From: Streptomyces albofaciens JCM 4342 | Lineage (GTDB): Bacteria > Actinomycetota > Actinomycetes > Streptomycetales > Streptomycetaceae | DNA length: 64,000 bases | Assembly (NCBI RefSeq): GCF_008634025.1 | Contig: NZ_PDCM01000001.1 | Span: forward strand, 1,726,001-1,790,000 | Direction: 5' to 3' | In this document: in pieces, positions 54,597-63,136 of the stretch | Layout: the number at the start of each line of letters is the position of its first letter | How positions within the stretch are numbered: position 1 is the first letter of the stretch | The notes under the pieces: generated by a model | Databases searched by the model: none | Told to the model about the DNA's origin: nothing | What the model saw: the letters and a program-made list of their open reading frames with translations, nothing else | Made by a program: the position numbers and the translations under genes

Positions 54597-55715
54597 TCAG
54601 CGCCCGGCCGGTCCCTCCGGGCCGTTGGCGTCCGGGCCGTCCGTGCCGCCGGTGCCGTTGGCGCCGCCCGGCCCGCCGGGCCGGGAGCCGCCGCGGAAGA
54701 CCGTGTCCCGCAGCTTGCCGCCCAGGTCGCCGGCGCCGCCGGCTATGTCGCGCACCAGGCCCATCAGCGGGTCCTTGCTGGTGCGCACCGACTCGGCGTA
54801 GTGCGCGGCGGATTCACGGAAGGACTCGGAGACCGAGGTGTCCTTGTCCTCCTCCTTGCGCGGGTAGTGGCCGTCCATGATGCGCTGGTAGTCGCGGCTG
54901 GCGGACCACTTCTTCAGCTCGGCGGCGCGCACGGTGGTGAAGGGGTGGCTGCGCGGGAGCATGTTCAGCACCTTCAGGACGGAGTCGCGCAGGTCGCCGC
55001 CGGCCTCGTACTCCTCGGCCTGCCGGAGGAACGCGTCGACGTTCATCTCGTGCAGGTGGTTGCCGCCGGCCAGCTTCATCAGGCCGCGCATGGACGCCTG
55101 GAGGTCCTGCCCGACCAGCAGGCCGGCCCGGTCCGCCGACAGCTCCGACTTGCGGAACCACTCGCGCAGCGCCGTCACGATCGCCATCACCGCGACGTTG
55201 CCCAGCGGGATCCAGGCGATCTTCAGCGCGAGGTTGGTCAGGAACAGCAGCACGGTGCGGTAGACCGCGTGGCCGGACAGGGCGTGGCCGACCTCGTGGC
55301 CGATGACCGCGCGCATCTCCTCCTCGTCGAGCAGCTCGACCAGGCCGGTGGTCAGGACGATGATGGGCTCGTCCAGACCGATGCACATGGCGTTCGGCTG
55401 CGGGTCCTGGTTGACGTACATCGGCGGGACCTTCTCCAGGTCCAGGATGTAACACGCGTCGCGCAGCATGTCGTTGAGGTGCGCGAACTGCTGGTCGCTG
55501 ACCCGCACCGAGTCCGACAGGAACATCAGCCGCAGGCTGCGCTCCGGCAACAGGCCGCTGAGCGTCTTGAAGACGGTGTCGAACCCGCTCAGCTTGCGCA
55601 GTGCCACGAGCGCGGAGCGGTCCGCCGGGTGCTCGTAGGCGCGGGACGAGATTCCGGGGAACCGCCTGCGGTCCCGGCTCGGTACGCGCTCGCTGCCGCC
55701 TGGGCTCTCCGTCAT
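54597..55715 (-). CDS. M48 family zinc metalloprotease (HtpX-like)
   Basis: A 372-residue peptidase with the zinc motif HEVGHALSGH (about residue 140), the third ligand in the SELSADRAGLL helix, and two hydrophobic stretches (about 148-185). N-terminal residues 45-110 (LSGLLPERSLRLMFLSDSVR) belong to the family. The C-terminal 35 residues are Gly/Pro/Asp-rich and merge with the downstream repeat array, so the C-terminus may have been formed or altered by repeat expansion. Such proteins take part in membrane-protein quality control. The start codon at 55715 opens on MTESPGGSERVPSRDRRRFP. Confidence 0.92.
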   Translation of the reverse strand: MTESPGGSERVPSRDRRRFPGISSRAYEHPADRSALVALRKLSGFDTVFKTLSGLLPERSLRLMFLSDSVRVSDQQFAHLNDMLRDACYILDLEKVPPMYVNQDPQPNAMCIGLDEPIIVLTTGLVELLDEEEMRAVIGHEVGHALSGHAVYRTVLLFLTNLALKIAWIPLGNVAVMAIVTALREWFRKSELSADRAGLLVGQDLQASMRGLMKLAGGNHLHEMNVDAFLRQAEEYEAGGDLRDSVLKVLNMLPRSHPFTTVRAAELKKWSASRDYQRIMDGHYPRKEEDKDTSVSESFRESAAHYAESVRTSKDPLMGLVRDIAGGAGDLGGKLRDTVFRGGSRPGGPGGANGTGGTDGPDANGPEGPAGR

Positions 55716-55856
55716 TGGGGCCTCCCCCTGTTCGACTGCGTGGGATTCAGACTAGAGGACGCCACTGACAGCCGTTTGGATGCCCAGGCGTACGCTGGCG
55801 AGCGCACCAGGGGCGCGCAGATGCCCACATGCCCGTACAAAGGGAGCGCTTGACTC

Positions 55857-56054
55857 ATGCCGAACACGAGCGTGCTGCTCGCCGCCGCGGCGGAGACCTC
55901 GAAGAACGACGGGCCAGGCTGGGTCCTGCGCACCGTCCTGATCGTCGGCATCCTCGGCGCGGTGTTCCTCGCGTGGATCCTGCTGCGCAATTACGGGAAG
56001 GACGACAGGGACGGCAACGGCAACGACAACGGCCACGGCGACGACCGCCGCTGA
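55857..56054 (+). CDS. small membrane protein, 65 aa
   Basis: A 65-residue protein: a short N-terminus, one membrane helix (about 22-43, WVLRTVLIVGILGAVFLAWI) and a polar tail rich in Asp, Asn and Gly (DDRDGNGNDNGHGDD). AGGGAG precedes the ATG. Small, single-helix proteins at this place are conserved in Streptomyces, but function is unknown. Acidic tail could bind cations; this is speculation. Confidence 0.72.
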   Translation: MPNTSVLLAAAAETSKNDGPGWVLRTVLIVGILGAVFLAWILLRNYGKDDRDGNGNDNGHGDDRR

Positions 56055-56235
56055 CCGGCGCCGTCCCGTACCGCCGTCCGCCCGCTCGTCCGCCGGGGGC
56101 GGGCACCGCGCGCACCCGCGCGCACGGGCGTGCGAGCGCCCTCCTGGCGGAGTCGGCGTGAGCCGCGACCGGGCTCACGCATACGATGTGGCGGAAGTCT
56201 CTGTCCGAACCCATCCTGGATTGGCCTAGCCGACG

Positions 56236-56397
56236 ATGAGCCTGCACACCACCGCACAGCACCTGGTCACCCTCGCCGAAGGCGGTCAGGAGGGGGGCGG
56301 CCACGAAAGCCTCAGCCCGTTCGTCACCGGCGGCGGTGCCCTGATTGCCCTGCTTCTCCTGCTGTGGATCACCACCCGCTTCAACCGGGACCGCTGA
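56236..56397 (+). CDS. very small membrane protein, 53 aa
   Basis: A 53-residue protein, [20 protein letters not shown] at the start, then a Gly-rich stretch, one membrane helix (about 31-45, [14 protein letters not shown]) and the basic end TTRFNRDR. Codon use matches real genes (almost all third positions G or C) and the helix-plus-Arg pattern is typical of a single-pass protein. A TACGAT hexamer near 56182 could be the promoter. It stands 52 bp before nadD, possibly conserved in the genus. Easily missed by gene finders because of its length. Confidence 0.7.
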   Translation: MSLHTTAQHLVTLAEGGQEGGGHESLSPFVTGGGALIALLLLLWITTRFNRDR

Positions 56398-56435
56398 GGG
56401 CGGGCACCCGGACCCCGGCACCCCGCTGCGCCCAG

Positions 56436-56441
56436 TAGGGT
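56436..56441 (+). promoter_or_regulatory. -10 box of nadD, leaderless arrangement
   Basis: TAGGGT ends 8 nt before ATG 56450. Confidence 0.45.
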
Positions 56442-56449
56442 CTGCACGC

Positions 56450-57079
56450 ATGGGAGAGCAGACAGGGCCCGTGAAGCGGCGGCTCGGAGTGATGGGCGGA
56501 ACGTTCGACCCGATCCATCACGGACACCTGGTCGCCGCCAGCGAGGTGGCCAGCCAGTTCCACCTCGACGAGGTCATCTTCGTGCCGACCGGGCAGCCGT
56601 GGCAGAAGAGCCACAAGACGGTGTCCCCGGCCGAGGACCGGTATCTGATGACGGTCATCGCGACCGCGTCCAACCCGCAGTTCTCCGTGAGCCGCATCGA
56701 CATCGACCGCGGCGGCAAGACCTACACCATCGACACGCTGCGCGAGCTGCGCGACCAGCACCGTGACGCGGACCTCTTCTTCATCACCGGCGCCGACGCG
56801 CTCGGCCAGATCCTGACCTGGCACGACGCGCCGGAGCTGTTCTCGCTCGCCCACTTCATCGGGGTGACCAGGCCCGGGCACATACTCGCCGACCCCGGGC
56901 TCCCCGAAGGGGCGGTGTCCCTGGTCGAGGTGCCGGCCCTGGCCATCTCCTCGACCGACTGCCGGGCGCGCGTCGCCCAGGGGGAGCCGGTCTGGTACCT
57001 GGTTCCGGACGGCGTCGTGCGCTACATCGACAAGCGCGAGCTGTACCGCGAGGACCCGGCCGGCCACGACGGCCGTTGA
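56450..57079 (+). CDS. nadD: nicotinate-nucleotide adenylyltransferase
   Basis: NAD synthesis enzyme of 209 residues joining nicotinate mononucleotide and ATP. Motifs: [20 protein letters not shown] (nucleotide-binding, contains the H-x-G-H), [27 protein letters not shown] and [13 protein letters not shown] (the ISSTxIR-like motif, here with Cys). C-terminal [14 protein letters not shown] is standard. Start of the conserved nadD-LCP-rsfS-histidine phosphatase block. Confidence 0.96.
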   Translation: MGEQTGPVKRRLGVMGGTFDPIHHGHLVAASEVASQFHLDEVIFVPTGQPWQKSHKTVSPAEDRYLMTVIATASNPQFSVSRIDIDRGGKTYTIDTLRELRDQHRDADLFFITGADALGQILTWHDAPELFSLAHFIGVTRPGHILADPGLPEGAVSLVEVPALAISSTDCRARVAQGEPVWYLVPDGVVRYIDKRELYREDPAGHDGR

Positions 57080-57139
57080 CATCTGCTGACGACGGCCGCC
57101 GACGACGGCCGCCGACGGGGCTCACGGAAAGGGGCACCG

Positions 57140-58984
57140 GTGAACGACCGACAGGACCCGTACGTGCCGCAGGACCCGTATGCCCACCAGGAGCAGCAGG
57201 GACGGCAAGCGCCTCAGCAGGGCCGGCCGTACGCCTATGACGCCTACGGACAGCCGGTCTACCAGGAGGCGCCGCAGCAGGTCGCGTACGACCAGTACGG
57301 GCAGCCGGTGGGCTATGACCCGTACGGCGGACAGGCCCCGTACGACCCGTACGGGCAGCAGCAGCCCGGATCGGGGCACCAGGGGTACGGCTACGACCCG
57401 TACGGCCACCAGCAGGCCCCCCAGGACCAGTACGGCCAGCAGTTCGACCAGCAGTACGACCAGTACGGCAACCCCCAGCAGGCTCACCAGCAACAGCAGC
57501 AGGCACCGCACCAGCAGCACCAGCAGCAACAGCAGGGGTGGATCCCGCAGCAGTCGGCGCAGCCGTCGTACGAGCAGGTCTCCTATCAGGAGCCGCAGCA
57601 GCAGCCGTACGGGCAGCCCGTCCAGCCGCCTGCCCAGCCGCCCGCCCAGGAGGCCGACGGCCGGGCGCCGCACGGCCGGACGGCGGACACCACGGAACGG
57701 ACGGCGGCCCCGGGCCCCGGAGGCGCCCCGGACACGGACTACCGCACCGAACAGTTCTCGTTCATAGAGGAGCCGACCGAGGACTCGGAAGACGTCATCG
57801 ACTGGCTCAAGTTCACCGAGAGCCGCACCGAGCGGCGCGAGGAGGCCAAGCGGCGCGGGCGCAGCCGGAAGGTCATGCTGATCGTGCTGCTGGTCCTGCT
57901 GCTCCTCGGCGGCGTCGGCTACCTGTGGTGGGCGGGCAAACTGCCCGGCCTCTCGGGTGCCGAGGCGGGCAAGGAGGGCGGGGCCGCCGGGCAGAAACGC
58001 GATGTGCTCGTCGTGCACCTGAAGGACCCGAAGGGCAACAGCAGCACCGCGCTCCTGGTGGACAACGAGGGCGCCCACAAGGGCACCACCGTCCTGCTGC
58101 CCAACAACCTCGCGGTCTCCACCGAGGACGGCGGGGCCACGACCCTGGCCAAGTCCGTCAAGGAGCAGGGCATCGACCCCACCAGGGAGGCCCTGAACAC
58201 CCTCTTCGGCGCCGACATCAAGGCCAGCTGGCGGCTGGACACCCCGTACCTGGAAAACCTCGTCGAGACGACCGGCGGCATCACGGTGGACACCGACGCC
58301 ACCGTCCCCGGAGCCAAGAAGGACGACAACCCGCTGGTCAAGCAGGGCAAGGCGCAGGAGCTCAACGGCCAGGCGGCCGTCGCGTATGCCACCTACCAGG
58401 CGCCCGGCGAGCCGCAGACCAAGCAGCTGGCGCGCTTCGGCCAGGTGATGCAGGCCACCCTGAAGAAGGTCTCCAGTGACGCGGACGGCGCGACGGCCAC
58501 CGTGAAGTCGCTCCTCCAGGTCCTGGACCCGCCGCTCACCGAGGCGGAGCTGGGCAGCTCGCTCGCCCAGCGGGCCGAGCTGGCGAAGTCCGGCGCCTAC
58601 GGGACCACCCTGCTGCCGGTGCAGCCGGACGGCACGCTCACCCAGCAGGCGGCGGACAGCGTGGTCAAGGAGGTACTGGGCGGCACCCTCAAGAAGACCG
58701 ACCCCGGCGCCACCGCCCGGATCAGCGTCCAGAACGCCACCGGCAAGAAGGAGGCGACCGACAAGGCGCGGATCGCCCTGGTCAACGGCGGTTACTCGTT
58801 CGTCGACGGCGGTACGGCGGCGGCGAAGCCCGCCTCCGAGGTGACGTACGCGGACGCCGCCCAGAAGGCGAAGGCCGAGGAGGCCGCCAAGACGCTGGGC
58901 CTGCCGGCCGGCGCGGTCAAGCAGGGCAAGGCCGCCCCGAACGCGGACGTGACCATCGTCCTGGGGCAGGACTACAAGGGCTGA
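57140..58984 (+). CDS. LytR-CpsA-Psr-like protein with degenerate catalytic motif and LytR_C domain
   Basis: A 614-residue bitopic protein. Residues 1-190 are a Gln/Tyr/Pro/Gly-rich cytoplasmic extension (repeats such as DPYGQQQPG); one membrane helix at about 244-266; an LCP-like domain (about 285-445; VLVVHLKDPKGNSSTALLVD ... LDTPYLENLVETTGGITVDT); and a C-terminal LytR_C domain (about 524-613; RISVQNATGKKEATDKARIA). LCP enzymes attach polymers to peptidoglycan. Here the normal catalytic PRDT is replaced by PNNL, and only part of the later Arg-rich motif is seen (KQLARFGQV), so catalysis is doubtful. GTG start after AAAGGGG. Followed by rsfS. Confidence 0.88.
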   Translation: MNDRQDPYVPQDPYAHQEQQGRQAPQQGRPYAYDAYGQPVYQEAPQQVAYDQYGQPVGYDPYGGQAPYDPYGQQQPGSGHQGYGYDPYGHQQAPQDQYGQQFDQQYDQYGNPQQAHQQQQQAPHQQHQQQQQGWIPQQSAQPSYEQVSYQEPQQQPYGQPVQPPAQPPAQEADGRAPHGRTADTTERTAAPGPGGAPDTDYRTEQFSFIEEPTEDSEDVIDWLKFTESRTERREEAKRRGRSRKVMLIVLLVLLLLGGVGYLWWAGKLPGLSGAEAGKEGGAAGQKRDVLVVHLKDPKGNSSTALLVDNEGAHKGTTVLLPNNLAVSTEDGGATTLAKSVKEQGIDPTREALNTLFGADIKASWRLDTPYLENLVETTGGITVDTDATVPGAKKDDNPLVKQGKAQELNGQAAVAYATYQAPGEPQTKQLARFGQVMQATLKKVSSDADGATATVKSLLQVLDPPLTEAELGSSLAQRAELAKSGAYGTTLLPVQPDGTLTQQAADSVVKEVLGGTLKKTDPGATARISVQNATGKKEATDKARIALVNGGYSFVDGGTAAAKPASEVTYADAAQKAKAEEAAKTLGLPAGAVKQGKAAPNADVTIVLGQDYKG

Positions 58985-59093
58985 GGGAGGGCGGGGCCCG
59001 GCACCGGGCCCCCGCCCGTAAAGTCCGGCGGGAGTGTCGGCGGTCCGTGAGACCCTTGGTGGGTACCTGACCACCGATCCCGAAAGCTGGATT

Positions 59094-59528
59094 GTGACCG
59101 CCACCGACCGCTCCATCGAGCTCATCCAGGCCGCCGCGCAGGCGGCCGCCGACAAGCTCGCGCACGACATCATCGCGTACGACGTCAGCGACGTGCTCTC
59201 GATCACCGACGCGTTCCTGCTGGCCTCGGCCCCCAACGACCGCCAGGTCAAGTCGATCGTCGACGAGATCGAGGAGCGGCTGAACAAGGACCTGGGCGCC
59301 AAGCCGGTGCGCCGCGAGGGCGACCGCGAGGCCCGCTGGGTGCTGCTCGACTACGTGGACGTCGTCATCCACGTCCAGCACAGCGAGGAGCGCGTCTTCT
59401 ACGCCCTTGAGCGGCTCTGGAAGGACTGCCCCGAGCTGGACCTGCCCGAGGAGGCCAAGGCCACGCGCGGCAAGGCCGCGGCGCACGCCGAGGCCACCGC
59501 GGCCGAGCAGGACGGAGAGCTGAGCTGA
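59094..59528 (+). CDS. rsfS: ribosome silencing factor RsfS
   Basis: A 144-residue protein of the RsfS/Iojap family that binds L14 and blocks subunit joining in stationary phase. Family motifs: AYDVSDVLSITDAFLLASA, RQVKSIVDEIEERL, ARWVLLDYVDVVIHVQHSEE and RVFYALERLWKD. GTG 59094 (VTATDRSIELIQ) is the usual start; a TAAAGT hexamer at 59019-59024 fits a promoter with a leader of about 60 nt. The stop overlaps the next gene by 4 bp. Confidence 0.96.
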   Translation: MTATDRSIELIQAAAQAAADKLAHDIIAYDVSDVLSITDAFLLASAPNDRQVKSIVDEIEERLNKDLGAKPVRREGDREARWVLLDYVDVVIHVQHSEERVFYALERLWKDCPELDLPEEAKATRGKAAAHAEATAAEQDGELS

Positions 59529-60178
59529 ACGGCACCAAGGGCGGCCGGGGCCGCCGCATAGTCCTGTGGCGCCACGGCCAGACGGCGTGGAACCTGGAGC
59601 GCCGCTTCCAGGGCACCACCGACATCGAGCTGACCGAGGAGGGCCTGGCCCAGGCGCGCCGCGCCGCCCGGCTGCTCGCGGCCCTCGAACCGGACGCGGT
59701 CATCGCCTCCGACCTGCGCCGCGCCGCCGCCACGGCCGGTGAGCTGGCGGCCGTCACCGGCCTGGAGGTCACCTACGACGAAGCGCTGCGCGAGACGTAC
59801 GCGGGCGCCTGGCAGGGCCTGACCCACGAGGAGATCGTGGAGCGGTACGGCGAGCAGTACGCGGCGTGGAAGCGCGGCGAGCCCGTGCGGCGCGGCGGCG
59901 GCGAGCTGGAGACCGAGGTGGCCGACCGCGCGGCCCCCGTGGTGGAGCGCAACGCGGACAAGCTGCCGGACGGCGGCACCCTGGTCGTGGTCAGCCACGG
60001 CGGCACGATCCGTACGACCATCGGACGGCTGCTGGGCCTGGAGTCGCGCCACTGGGAGGGCCTGGGCGGCCTGTCGAACTGCTGCTGGTCGGTGCTCGGC
60101 GAGGGCGCCCGCGGCTGGCGCCTGCTGGAGCACAACGCCGGCACGCTGCCGGAACCGGTGCTCGGCGACGACACCTGA
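59525..60178 (+). CDS. histidine phosphatase family protein; probable CTG start
   Basis: A 217-residue phosphoglycerate-mutase-like phosphatase. The catalytic RHG motif (IVLWRHGQTAWN) lies only 12-20 residues from the start, then RRFQGTTDIELTEEG, IASDLRRAAATA, the proton-donor region EALRETYAGAWQGLT and the second catalytic His in LVVVSHGGTIRTTIG. The only start codon that keeps the RHG motif is CTG 59525, which overlaps the rsfS stop (CTGA) and follows GGAGAG by 5 nt; relatives have GTG at this place. The first standard start, GTG 59837, would remove the catalytic histidine. The substrate is unknown; Streptomyces annotate it as a phosphoglycerate mutase-like phosphatase. Confidence 0.9.
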   Translation: MNGTKGGRGRRIVLWRHGQTAWNLERRFQGTTDIELTEEGLAQARRAARLLAALEPDAVIASDLRRAAATAGELAAVTGLEVTYDEALRETYAGAWQGLTHEEIVERYGEQYAAWKRGEPVRRGGGELETEVADRAAPVVERNADKLPDGGTLVVVSHGGTIRTTIGRLLGLESRHWEGLGGLSNCCWSVLGEGARGWRLLEHNAGTLPEPVLGDDT

Positions 60179-60245
60179 GCGGGCCTTCCGCGGGCCGCCG
60201 CGAGGCCCTGCGGACCGCCCCGCCGGAGGCCCGGAGGGACCGGAT

Positions 60246-60275
60246 TTCACATCCGGGCAGGTCGCAGGCTAAAGT
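60246..60275 (+). promoter_or_regulatory. candidate promoter of tRNA-Ala
   Basis: TTCACA (60246-60251) and TAAAGT (60270-60275) with 18 bp spacing lie about 50 bp before the tRNA gene. Confidence 0.5.
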
Positions 60276-60279
60276 TCTT

Positions 60280-60325
60280 CTTGTTCGCGGCGCCGCCGGG
60301 GAAAACCCCGGAGGAGCGGAACAAG
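60280..60325 (+). other. large imperfect hairpin in the tRNA-Ala leader
   Basis: CTTGTTC/GAACAAG closes an inner CCGGGG-AAAA-CCCCGG stem-loop, directly between the promoter and the tRNA gene. It may guide processing of the precursor. Confidence 0.45.
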
Positions 60326-60330
60326 ACCCG

Positions 60331-60402
60331 GGGCTATAGCTCAGTTGGTAGAGCGCCTGCATGGCATGCAGGAGGTCAGGAGTTCAATTCTCCTTAGCTC
60401 CA
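60331..60402 (+). tRNA. tRNA-Ala (anticodon GGC)
   Basis: Acceptor GGGGCTA pairs with TAGCTCC, D arm GCTCAGTTGGTAGAGC, anticodon stem CCTGC/GCAGG around ATGGCAT, T arm AGGAGTTCAATTCTCCT. No CCA is encoded. Confidence 0.95.
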
Positions 60403-60574
60403 CACCTCGGATGATCCCGTCTCCCGCTCAGGGAGGCGGGATCATTGCGTATCCAGGCGCTCCGGCGGCAGGCCCTCGCCGGTCGCTGATCGAAGCCGCC
60501 GCGGCAGCGGGACTGACCCGGTCGGCGGTCCGTGGCAGAATTCGGACGGCGCCGGCAGGGGAGGAGAGGACGCG

Positions 60575-60799
60575 ATGCCCACGAGCATCATGGAGGAGGT
60601 CGAGGACCTGTTCGCCGCGCCCGTGGCCCAGGGACCCGGCCCGCTGCCGGAGACCGCGCCCGTCCCCAGCCGTTCCGCCCGGCCCGCCGGTGCCGTCCTC
60701 CAGTGCCCCTCCTGCGGCTCGCCCCACGTGGCACAGGTGCTCGGCGACAACGGCGGCATCTCGTTCGTGTGTACGGCCTGCGGCCACAGCTGGAGCTGA
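60575..60799 (+). CDS. small zinc-ribbon protein, 74 aa
   Basis: A 74-residue protein with a disordered N-terminus (MPTSIMEEVEDLFAAPVAQG) and a C-terminal zinc ribbon with four cysteines: CPSCGSPH and CTACGHSWS. GAGGAGAGG precedes the ATG. Zinc-ribbon proteins of this size often bind nucleic acid or polymerase, but no family is recognised. Overlaps no gene; the next small zinc protein starts 3 bp after its stop. Confidence 0.75.
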   Translation: MPTSIMEEVEDLFAAPVAQGPGPLPETAPVPSRSARPAGAVLQCPSCGSPHVAQVLGDNGGISFVCTACGHSWS

Positions 60800-60802
60800 C
60801 GG

Positions 60803-61036
60803 ATGGGCGCTCACAGCAGGAAATGCGACTGGTGCGGCAGCGGAACGCCGATCGTCCGGGACATGGAGCCGGTCAACGCCGACTACCAGTACTGGTGCGA
60901 GGAGTGCGCGCGGGCGCTCGTCATAAAAGGCGACCCCATCGAGACGTACCGTGAACTCGACGGGGAGCCGATCTACGGGCGGCTGCTGGACGAGCACTGC
61001 ACGCTGAAGCGTTTCTATTCGTTCGCCACGGCTTAG
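60803..61036 (+). CDS. small zinc-binding protein, 77 aa
   Basis: A 77-residue protein whose first half carries a CDWCGSG and CEECARAL pair, forming a likely zinc site; the rest is mixed (VIKGDPIETYRELDGEPIYG) with a last cysteine in EHCTLKRF. It begins 3 bp after the previous stop codon without a strong ribosome-binding site, implying translational coupling. Family not recognised. Confidence 0.72.
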   Translation: MGAHSRKCDWCGSGTPIVRDMEPVNADYQYWCEECARALVIKGDPIETYRELDGEPIYGRLLDEHCTLKRFYSFATA

Positions 61037-61291
61037 TCGCGACGGCTCAGTCGTCACGGTTTGGTCGCCACGGCTTGGAGCCGGGCTCCTGGGGGGCCAG
61101 CGGGCGGGGACGGCCGGGCGCGGCCGATGGTGCGACAGGCGCGAGCGATCTCTGGTCCGGCGGGCGCGCCCAATCTTTCGCCCACTTCTCCGTGAAGGCG
61201 GAACTCCGCCCGAACGCCCGTGCGTTGACGTGGGGAAAGCTGCCGCCGGAGACGGCCGGCGGCACGGGGGAAGCACTACGGGGGTCGCGTC

Positions 61292-63121
61292 ATGAGCGAC
61301 ATGACCATCAGCTCTGTCCGGGAAGTACCGGCACATCCGCCCCGCGAGGCGCACAAGCGGGCGGCCATGGCCGGGCTGACACCCTTCGTCGACGCGCTGC
61401 GCGTCCCGCCCGTCCTGCGGCCGGGCCGCAAGGAGGCGCTGCGCGGCATCGACATCGACCAGACCACCACCTGGGTGCGGCTGCACTCCGAGCTGCCGCC
61501 GACGAAGGTGTGGGCGTACGACGGGCACTACCCGGGCCCGACGATCGAGGTGCGCCGCGGCCGGCGGCTGCGCGTCAACTGGCGCAACCGCCTCACCGGC
61601 GCCCACCCGGTGACGGCCTTCGAGGCGAAGCAGGCCGCCGGCGAGCCGCCGCCGACCGACCGGCCGGGCCGCGGGGACGGCACGCTGCTGGACGGCGTCG
61701 CCGCCCTCCCGCCCTGGACGGTCACCCACGTGCACGGCGCGGTGACCGGCGGCGGCAACGACGGCTGGTCGGAGAACGCCGTCCTGCCCGGCGACACCCA
61801 GCGCGCGGAATATCCCAACGACCACCGTGCGACGGCGTGGTGGTACCACGATCACGCCATGGACATCACGCGGTGGAACGTCTTCGCGGGCCTGACGGGC
61901 ATGTACCTGGTCCGCGACGACGAGGAGGACATGCTCCATCTGCCCTCCGGGCGGCGGGAGATACCGCTCGTCATCCAGGACCGCAACCTCGACACGGACA
62001 CCGAGGGCCGCCTGACGGGCCGTCTGCTCCACAAGACCCTGATCGGGCGACTGGACAAGGAGGGCAGGAACGTCACCCAGCCCTTCGTCGGCCCGTACAC
62101 CCTCGTCAACGGCGTCATCTGGCCCTACGCCGACGTCGAGGCGTGCTGGTACCGCTTCCGGGTGCTGAACGCGGCGAACAGCCGCACCTTCCGGCTCCGG
62201 CTGGTGGACGACGCGACCGGTGTGCCGGTGACGGGCGCGGTGTGGCAGATCGGCTCGGACGGCGGGCTGCTGCCGCGCCCGGTCCCGGGGGACGAAGAAC
62301 TGTCCGTCGCGCCCGCCGAGCGGCTGGACGTGCTCGTCGACTTCGCCCGGCTGCGCGGCCGTACACTCCGGCTCGTCAACGCGGACCCCAGGGTGGCGTA
62401 TCCGGACGTGATGCAGTTCCGGGTGGACGCGGCGCGGGTGCCCGACCCGTTCGTACTGCCGAAGGTGATCTCACCGTCGTTCGAGCGGCTCACCCACGAC
62501 ACGGTCCCCGCCCACGAGCACCGGCTCATCGCCCTCACCCCGCCCGGCGCGGTCGGCAACTACCATCCCGAGATGTGGGAGATGCGGGAGGTCCCCGAGA
62601 CGGACGTGCGGATCCCCTCCGAGGGGGTCGTCCAGATCCGCGGCGCGGACGGCGAGGTCCGCACCTACCGCCGTACGGCCCGGATGTTCGACGACGCGCT
62701 CGGCCACCTGGTCCGGCACGGCGACTGGGAGCAGTGGAGCTTCCTGAACCTGGGCGGCATCAGCCACCCGATGCACCTCCACCTCGTCGACTTCCAGGTG
62801 CTGGCCCGGCACCGCTACCCGGCCGACCCGAACACCCCGTACGACCGCGATCTCGGCGGCACCCGTGCCCCGCTCGACTACGGCGGCCCGGAGCCGATAA
62901 CCCCCGGCGACCAGGGCTGGAAGGACGTCATACAGGTACCGCCGGGCGAGATGGTGAATGTGATCGGCCGCTTCCGGGGAGCCACGGGCCGGTTCATGTA
63001 CCACTGCCACATCCTGGAGCACGAGGACATGGGGATGATGCGCCCGTTCGTCGTCATGCCCCGCGAGGTGCTGAAGTTCCATCACCACCCGCCCGGTGGC
63101 CACGGCCACGGCGACCACTGA
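61292..63121 (+). CDS. multicopper oxidase, phenoxazinone synthase/CotA-like
   Basis: A 609-residue multicopper oxidase. Copper-site motifs: [12 protein letters not shown] (first His pair), [14 protein letters not shown] (second), [13 protein letters not shown] (third) and the terminal [14 protein letters not shown], whose Cys and Met give the type 1 copper site. [17 protein letters not shown] is especially close to phenoxazinone synthase and spore-coat laccases. No Sec or Tat signal peptide is visible, so it is probably cytoplasmic or spore associated. The end ([20 protein letters not shown]) is His-rich and could store copper. No other secondary-metabolite genes are adjacent, so the substrate cannot be assigned. 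Confidence 0.93.
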   Translation: MSDMTISSVREVPAHPPREAHKRAAMAGLTPFVDALRVPPVLRPGRKEALRGIDIDQTTTWVRLHSELPPTKVWAYDGHYPGPTIEVRRGRRLRVNWRNRLTGAHPVTAFEAKQAAGEPPPTDRPGRGDGTLLDGVAALPPWTVTHVHGAVTGGGNDGWSENAVLPGDTQRAEYPNDHRATAWWYHDHAMDITRWNVFAGLTGMYLVRDDEEDMLHLPSGRREIPLVIQDRNLDTDTEGRLTGRLLHKTLIGRLDKEGRNVTQPFVGPYTLVNGVIWPYADVEACWYRFRVLNAANSRTFRLRLVDDATGVPVTGAVWQIGSDGGLLPRPVPGDEELSVAPAERLDVLVDFARLRGRTLRLVNADPRVAYPDVMQFRVDAARVPDPFVLPKVISPSFERLTHDTVPAHEHRLIALTPPGAVGNYHPEMWEMREVPETDVRIPSEGVVQIRGADGEVRTYRRTARMFDDALGHLVRHGDWEQWSFLNLGGISHPMHLHLVDFQVLARHRYPADPNTPYDRDLGGTRAPLDYGGPEPITPGDQGWKDVIQVPPGEMVNVIGRFRGATGRFMYHCHILEHEDMGMMRPFVVMPREVLKFHHHPPGGHGHGDH

Positions 63122-63136
63122 GACGGATCGGGAACC

